A stretch of DNA of 64,000 nucleotides from Barnesiella intestinihominis YIT 11860 (GTDB taxonomy: Bacteria > Bacteroidota > Bacteroidia > Bacteroidales > Barnesiellaceae), in contig NZ_JH815206.1 in NCBI RefSeq assembly GCF_000296465.1, positions 234,200-298,199 of the forward strand, read 5' to 3'. The notes under the pieces are model-generated. The model saw only the letters and a program-made list of their open reading frames with translations. It ran no database searches and was not told the DNA's origin. Each line of letters starts with the position of its first letter. The stretch's first letter is position 1. The position numbers were made by a program, and so were the translations under genes. Shown here piece by piece: positions 61,344 to 64,000 of the stretch.

Positions 61344-63512
61344 TTATTGGTTGTTGTTGTTACGAGAATGACGGTCGCTGCGGGGAGCTCTTTCGGGGCG
61401 GGGCAACAGCGCCTTTATAGACAAGCGGTATTTACCGGTTTTTTTGTCTATTTCGATGAGTTTTACCGTTACTTCGTCTCCTTCGTGGATGCCCGATGTC
61501 TCCATCGATTCGAGGCGATCCCAGCTGATTTCCGAGATGTGGAGTAATCCGTCTTTTCCCGGAAGAATTTCTACGAAAGCGCCGAAGGGTAAAATCGATT
61601 TAACGACTCCGGTATAAGTTTCTCCCTCTTCGGGTTGAGCCGTGATAGATTTGATACGACGTATAGCATCTTTGATAGAATCGAGATTAGCGGCAGATAT
61701 TTCTATGTGTCCCTCGTTGTTGATTTCATCGATAGTAACCACAGCTCCGCTGGCTTCCTGTATGCTTTGGATAATTTTTCCGCCCGGGCCTATTACGGCT
61801 CCGATCATGTCTTTCGGGATAATCATCGTTTCGATACGAGGCGCGTGCGGTTTCAAGTCGGCGCGAGGTTCGGCGATAGTGTCGGTGATAATATTAAGAA
61901 TGTGCAGACGACCTTCGCGGGCTTGGTTCAAGGCTTTTTCCAAAACTTCGTAAGAAAGTCCGTCGCACTTGATATCCATTTGGGTCGCTGTGATACCGTC
62001 GCGAGTTCCGGTCACTTTGAAGTCCATATCCCCGAGGTGGTCTTCGTCACCGAGAATATCCGAGAGAATGGCATATTTCACATTGTCTTTATCGGTAATC
62101 AATCCCATAGCTATACCTGATACCGGTTTCTTGATTTTCACACCGGCATCCATAAGAGCCAATGTCCCGGCACAAACCGTTGCCATCGAGGAGGAACCGT
62201 TTGATTCGAGAATATCCGAAACTACACGTACCACGTAAGGATAATCGGCAGGAATCATACGTTTAAGCGCACGGTTCGCCAAGTTTCCGTGTCCTATTTC
62301 ACGACGACCTACGCCACGTTGAGCTTTGGCTTCGCCGGTGGAGAAGGGGGGGAAGTTATAGTGCAACAAGAAACGGTCGCGACCTTGATTCAATACGTCG
62401 TCGAGAATTTTCTCGTCGAGTTTGGTTCCGAGAGTTACGGTCGATAAAGATTGCGTTTCACCGCGAGTGAAGACTGCCGATCCATGAGGTCCGGGTATAT
62501 AATCGACTTCGCACCAGATAGGACGAATTTGTGTGGTAGTACGTCCGTCCAAACGAATACCCTCATCGAGAATACAACGGCGAACAGCTTCTTTTTCTAC
62601 ATCGTGGTAGTAGCGTTTTACAAGAGCTCCTTTTTCGGCGGCATCTTCTTCGCTCATGCCGGCTAAGTATTCGTCGACAATCGCGTCGAAAGCGTTTTGG
62701 CGGGCATGCTTGTCGGCATTTCCCGAACGTGCGATAGCGTATGCTTTGTCGTAGCATTTTGCCCAAACGTCTTTTCTCAACTCTTCATCGTTGGTCTCGT
62801 GGCAATATTCTCTTTTCGCGGTAGAGCCTACGGCTTCTGCCAATTCTTTTTGTACAAGGCAATGAACCTTGATAGCTTCGTGGGCGGCTTTCAATGCTTC
62901 GAGCAAATCGGCCTCCGAAACTTCGTCCATTTCGCCTTCTACCATCATAATATTTTCATAAGTGGCTCCCACCATTAAGTCCATATCGGCTTTCTCCAAT
63001 TCGGCGAAAGTGGGATTTATTTTGAATTTACCATCGATACGGGCAACTCGTACTTCCGAGATAGGGCCATTGAAAGGAATGTCCGAAACGGCCAAAGCTG
63101 CCGAAGCGGCAAGACCGGCCAAAGCGTCGGGCATATCTACGCCGTCGCTCGAAAATAACATGATGTTCACGAATGTGTCGGCATGATAATTTTCGGGGAA
63201 CAAAGGGCGCAATACACGATCCACTAAACGGGAAGTAAGTATTTCGTAATCCGAAGCACGGCCTTCTCTTTTGGTGAAACCTCCGGGGAAACGGCCGAAA
63301 GCAGAGAAACGTTCTTTATATTCTACTTGCAGAGGCATGAAATCCACGCCTTCACCGGCTTCTTGGGCCGAACATACGGTAGCCAGCAGCATGGTGTTGC
63401 CCATGCGAACCTCGACGGCTCCATCGGCTTGCTTGGCTAGCTTGCCGGTTTCGATGGTGATGGTCCTTCCATCACCCAAATCGATGGTCTTCTTAATAAC
63501 TTGTTTAATCAT
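61344..63512 (-). CDS. pnp: Polyribonucleotide nucleotidyltransferase (PNPase)
   Basis: A 722-residue 3'-5' phosphorolytic exoribonuclease, trimeric. Two RNase PH domains are separated by a helical domain (first: [16 protein letters not shown]; second: [34 protein letters not shown]). A KH domain lies near 560-620 ([15 protein letters not shown]) and an S1 domain near 630-700 ([18 protein letters not shown]). It degrades mRNA and takes part in sRNA turnover. A -7 box (complement of 63552-63560, TATCTTTGC) lies 40 bases upstream without a clear -33 box. Confidence 0.97.
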   Translation of the reverse strand: MIKQVIKKTIDLGDGRTITIETGKLAKQADGAVEVRMGNTMLLATVCSAQEAGEGVDFMPLQVEYKERFSAFGRFPGGFTKREGRASDYEILTSRLVDRVLRPLFPENYHADTFVNIMLFSSDGVDMPDALAGLAASAALAVSDIPFNGPISEVRVARIDGKFKINPTFAELEKADMDLMVGATYENIMMVEGEMDEVSEADLLEALKAAHEAIKVHCLVQKELAEAVGSTAKREYCHETNDEELRKDVWAKCYDKAYAIARSGNADKHARQNAFDAIVDEYLAGMSEEDAAEKGALVKRYYHDVEKEAVRRCILDEGIRLDGRTTTQIRPIWCEVDYIPGPHGSAVFTRGETQSLSTVTLGTKLDEKILDDVLNQGRDRFLLHYNFPPFSTGEAKAQRGVGRREIGHGNLANRALKRMIPADYPYVVRVVSDILESNGSSSMATVCAGTLALMDAGVKIKKPVSGIAMGLITDKDNVKYAILSDILGDEDHLGDMDFKVTGTRDGITATQMDIKCDGLSYEVLEKALNQAREGRLHILNIITDTIAEPRADLKPHAPRIETMIIPKDMIGAVIGPGGKIIQSIQEASGAVVTIDEINNEGHIEISAANLDSIKDAIRRIKSITAQPEEGETYTGVVKSILPFGAFVEILPGKDGLLHISEISWDRLESMETSGIHEGDEVTVKLIEIDKKTGKYRLSIKALLPRPERAPRSDRHSRNNNNQ

Positions 63513-63754
63513 AAAATCGATTTTTCTTTATTTTTTCCTTCTCAAAATCGTGCAAAGATAATGAAAGTTTGAAAGTAAAACTATGATTATGAAATAAAAA
63601 TGCGAAAATAGAATACGTAGAGAGGAGTCTGAGTCGGTTTAATTTCGTTTTTTTATACTTTCTCCTGACATTTTGCTTGCGCGAGCTTCTCGATTATGTG
63701 ACCGTTTACGGCGAATGCGGGAGTAACCTGTACCTCGGTATATGTCGAGTAAAC

Positions 63755-63786
63755 TTGTTTCTACTTTCGATTTGCACTATTTTTGC
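63755..63786 (+). promoter_or_regulatory. Repeated promoter element, copy A
   Basis: TTG at 63755-63757, 20 bases, then TATTTTTGC at 63778-63786; preceded by CGAGTAAAC, with TTTCTACTTTCG between the boxes. Confidence 0.6.
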
Positions 63787-63821
63787 CATTGATAGTGAAA
63801 ATCAATGTAATTGAAATGTGT

Positions 63822-63853
63822 TTTGCTTCTGTCTTCATTTGCATTATCTTTGC
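63822..63853 (+). promoter_or_regulatory. Repeated promoter element, copy B
   Basis: TTTG at 63822-63825, 19 bases, then TATCTTTGC at 63845-63853, followed by ATAGTGCGAAATAGG, nearly as after the element at 2951. Confidence 0.7.
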
Positions 63854-63893
63854 ATAGTGCGAAATAGGTTATGCCCCGGTATAATCAAGTGAA

Positions 63894-63926
63894 TTTGCTT
63901 CTACTCTCGGCGTATACTATCTTTGC
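63894..63926 (+). promoter_or_regulatory. Repeated promoter element, copy C
   Basis: TTTG at 63894-63897, 20 bases, then TATCTTTGC at 63918-63926. Preceded by ATAATCAAGTGAA, as at 2915. It is closest to the gene at 63965. Confidence 0.75.
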
Positions 63927-63964
63927 AATTGAAGAAAGGAACATAATTTATAACATATACGGAA

Positions 63965-64000
63965 ATGAAAAAGTGGGTATTTGGGTGTGCAATGGCGTTG
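63965..64000 (+). CDS. Start of an exported protein, cut by the window end
   Basis: Twelve codons only: MKKWVFGCAMAL, the typical basic and hydrophobic opening of a signal peptide. It lies 38 bases after the copy C -7 box. Nothing can be said about function. Confidence 0.6.
   Translation, partial: MKKWVFGCAMAL

Larger units (their letters stand above)
63513..63964. other. 452-base divergent regulatory gap
   Basis: No gene recognised. It holds the pnp promoter region (minus strand) and three plus-strand promoter elements of one sequence family in a row (listed separately), all pointing at the gene beginning at 63965. Confidence 0.7.

Noticed and set aside
10-64000. CRISPR arrays, complete insertion sequences, prophage genes, rRNA genes
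   Set aside because: No regularly spaced repeats, no full transposase or integrase frame, no structural phage gene and no rRNA sequence was recognised.

Overview
The window comes from a member of the Bacteroidales (phylum Bacteroidota). It has the phylum's promoter form (TTTG, about 20 bases, then TAnnTTTGC), a SusC/SusD pair controlled by an ECF sigma factor and a FecR-type anti-sigma factor, many lipoproteins, and C-terminal tails resembling type IX secretion sorting domains. A gut genus such as Barnesiella, Coprobacter or a relative is possible, but I cannot fix the genus by reading. The first gene is the 3' end of mnmG (gidA), and a perfect 16-bp palindrome matching the ParB-binding parS consensus lies directly behind it, so the left end may be near the replication origin.

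Layout. 1-5.9 kb: mnmG end, parS, apt-uvrC, dtd-mazG-deoC, and a convergent mannose-1-phosphate guanylyltransferase gene. 6.0-8.2 kb: tRNA-Leu followed by two accessory genes (lipoprotein, GNAT acetyltransferase). 8.3-27.4 kb: a 19-kb co-directional utilization locus holding ECF sigma factor, FecR, STN-SusC, SusD, three tandem secreted endonuclease/exonuclease/phosphatase (EEP) fold enzymes, a beta-helix protein, an alpha-N-acetylglucosaminidase (GH89), glycerate kinase, a GntP permease, an HGSNAT-like membrane acetyltransferase and a second GH89. 27.4-38.5 kb: Dph6-like ATPase and esterase, EamA transporter, HAD phosphatase, CorA, two identical tRNA-Asn genes, an adenosine-kinase-like PfkB kinase, an S41 protease, YchF and a GHL10 glycoside hydrolase. 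38.6-52.3 kb: MscS channel, mfd, polA, polyprenyl synthase, TGS-uridine kinase, Na/Pi symporter and sirtuin. 52.5-64 kb: two FKBP isomerases, an Lrp regulator, the operon rpoN-PAP2-purE-ispG-MATE, pnp, and a promoter-rich region ahead of a gene cut by the window end.

The most interesting system is the 8.3-27.4 kb locus. The STN domain on SusC, the FecR anti-sigma factor and the ECF sigma factor would report ligand at the outer membrane. Three phosphodiesterase-fold enzymes with intact active-site residues and two GH89 enzymes would act outside the cytoplasm. The HGSNAT-like protein could N-acetylate terminal alpha-glucosamine so that GH89 can remove it, the same two consecutive steps as in lysosomal heparan sulfate breakdown. 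GntP and glycerate kinase would use a small acid such as glycerate. No sulfatase, polysaccharide lyase or endo-glycosidase is present, which argues against intact heparan sulfate and suggests a phosphodiester-containing, alpha-GlcN/GlcNAc-bearing glycoconjugate. That substrate is inference.

Non-coding structure includes a small inverted-repeat element (43.4 kb) with a TTA target duplication and a transposase-like tail, a two-copy palindromic repeat (47.6 and 60.9 kb), a family of near-identical promoter elements (2.9 kb and three in a row at 63.75-63.93 kb), and many intrinsic terminators.
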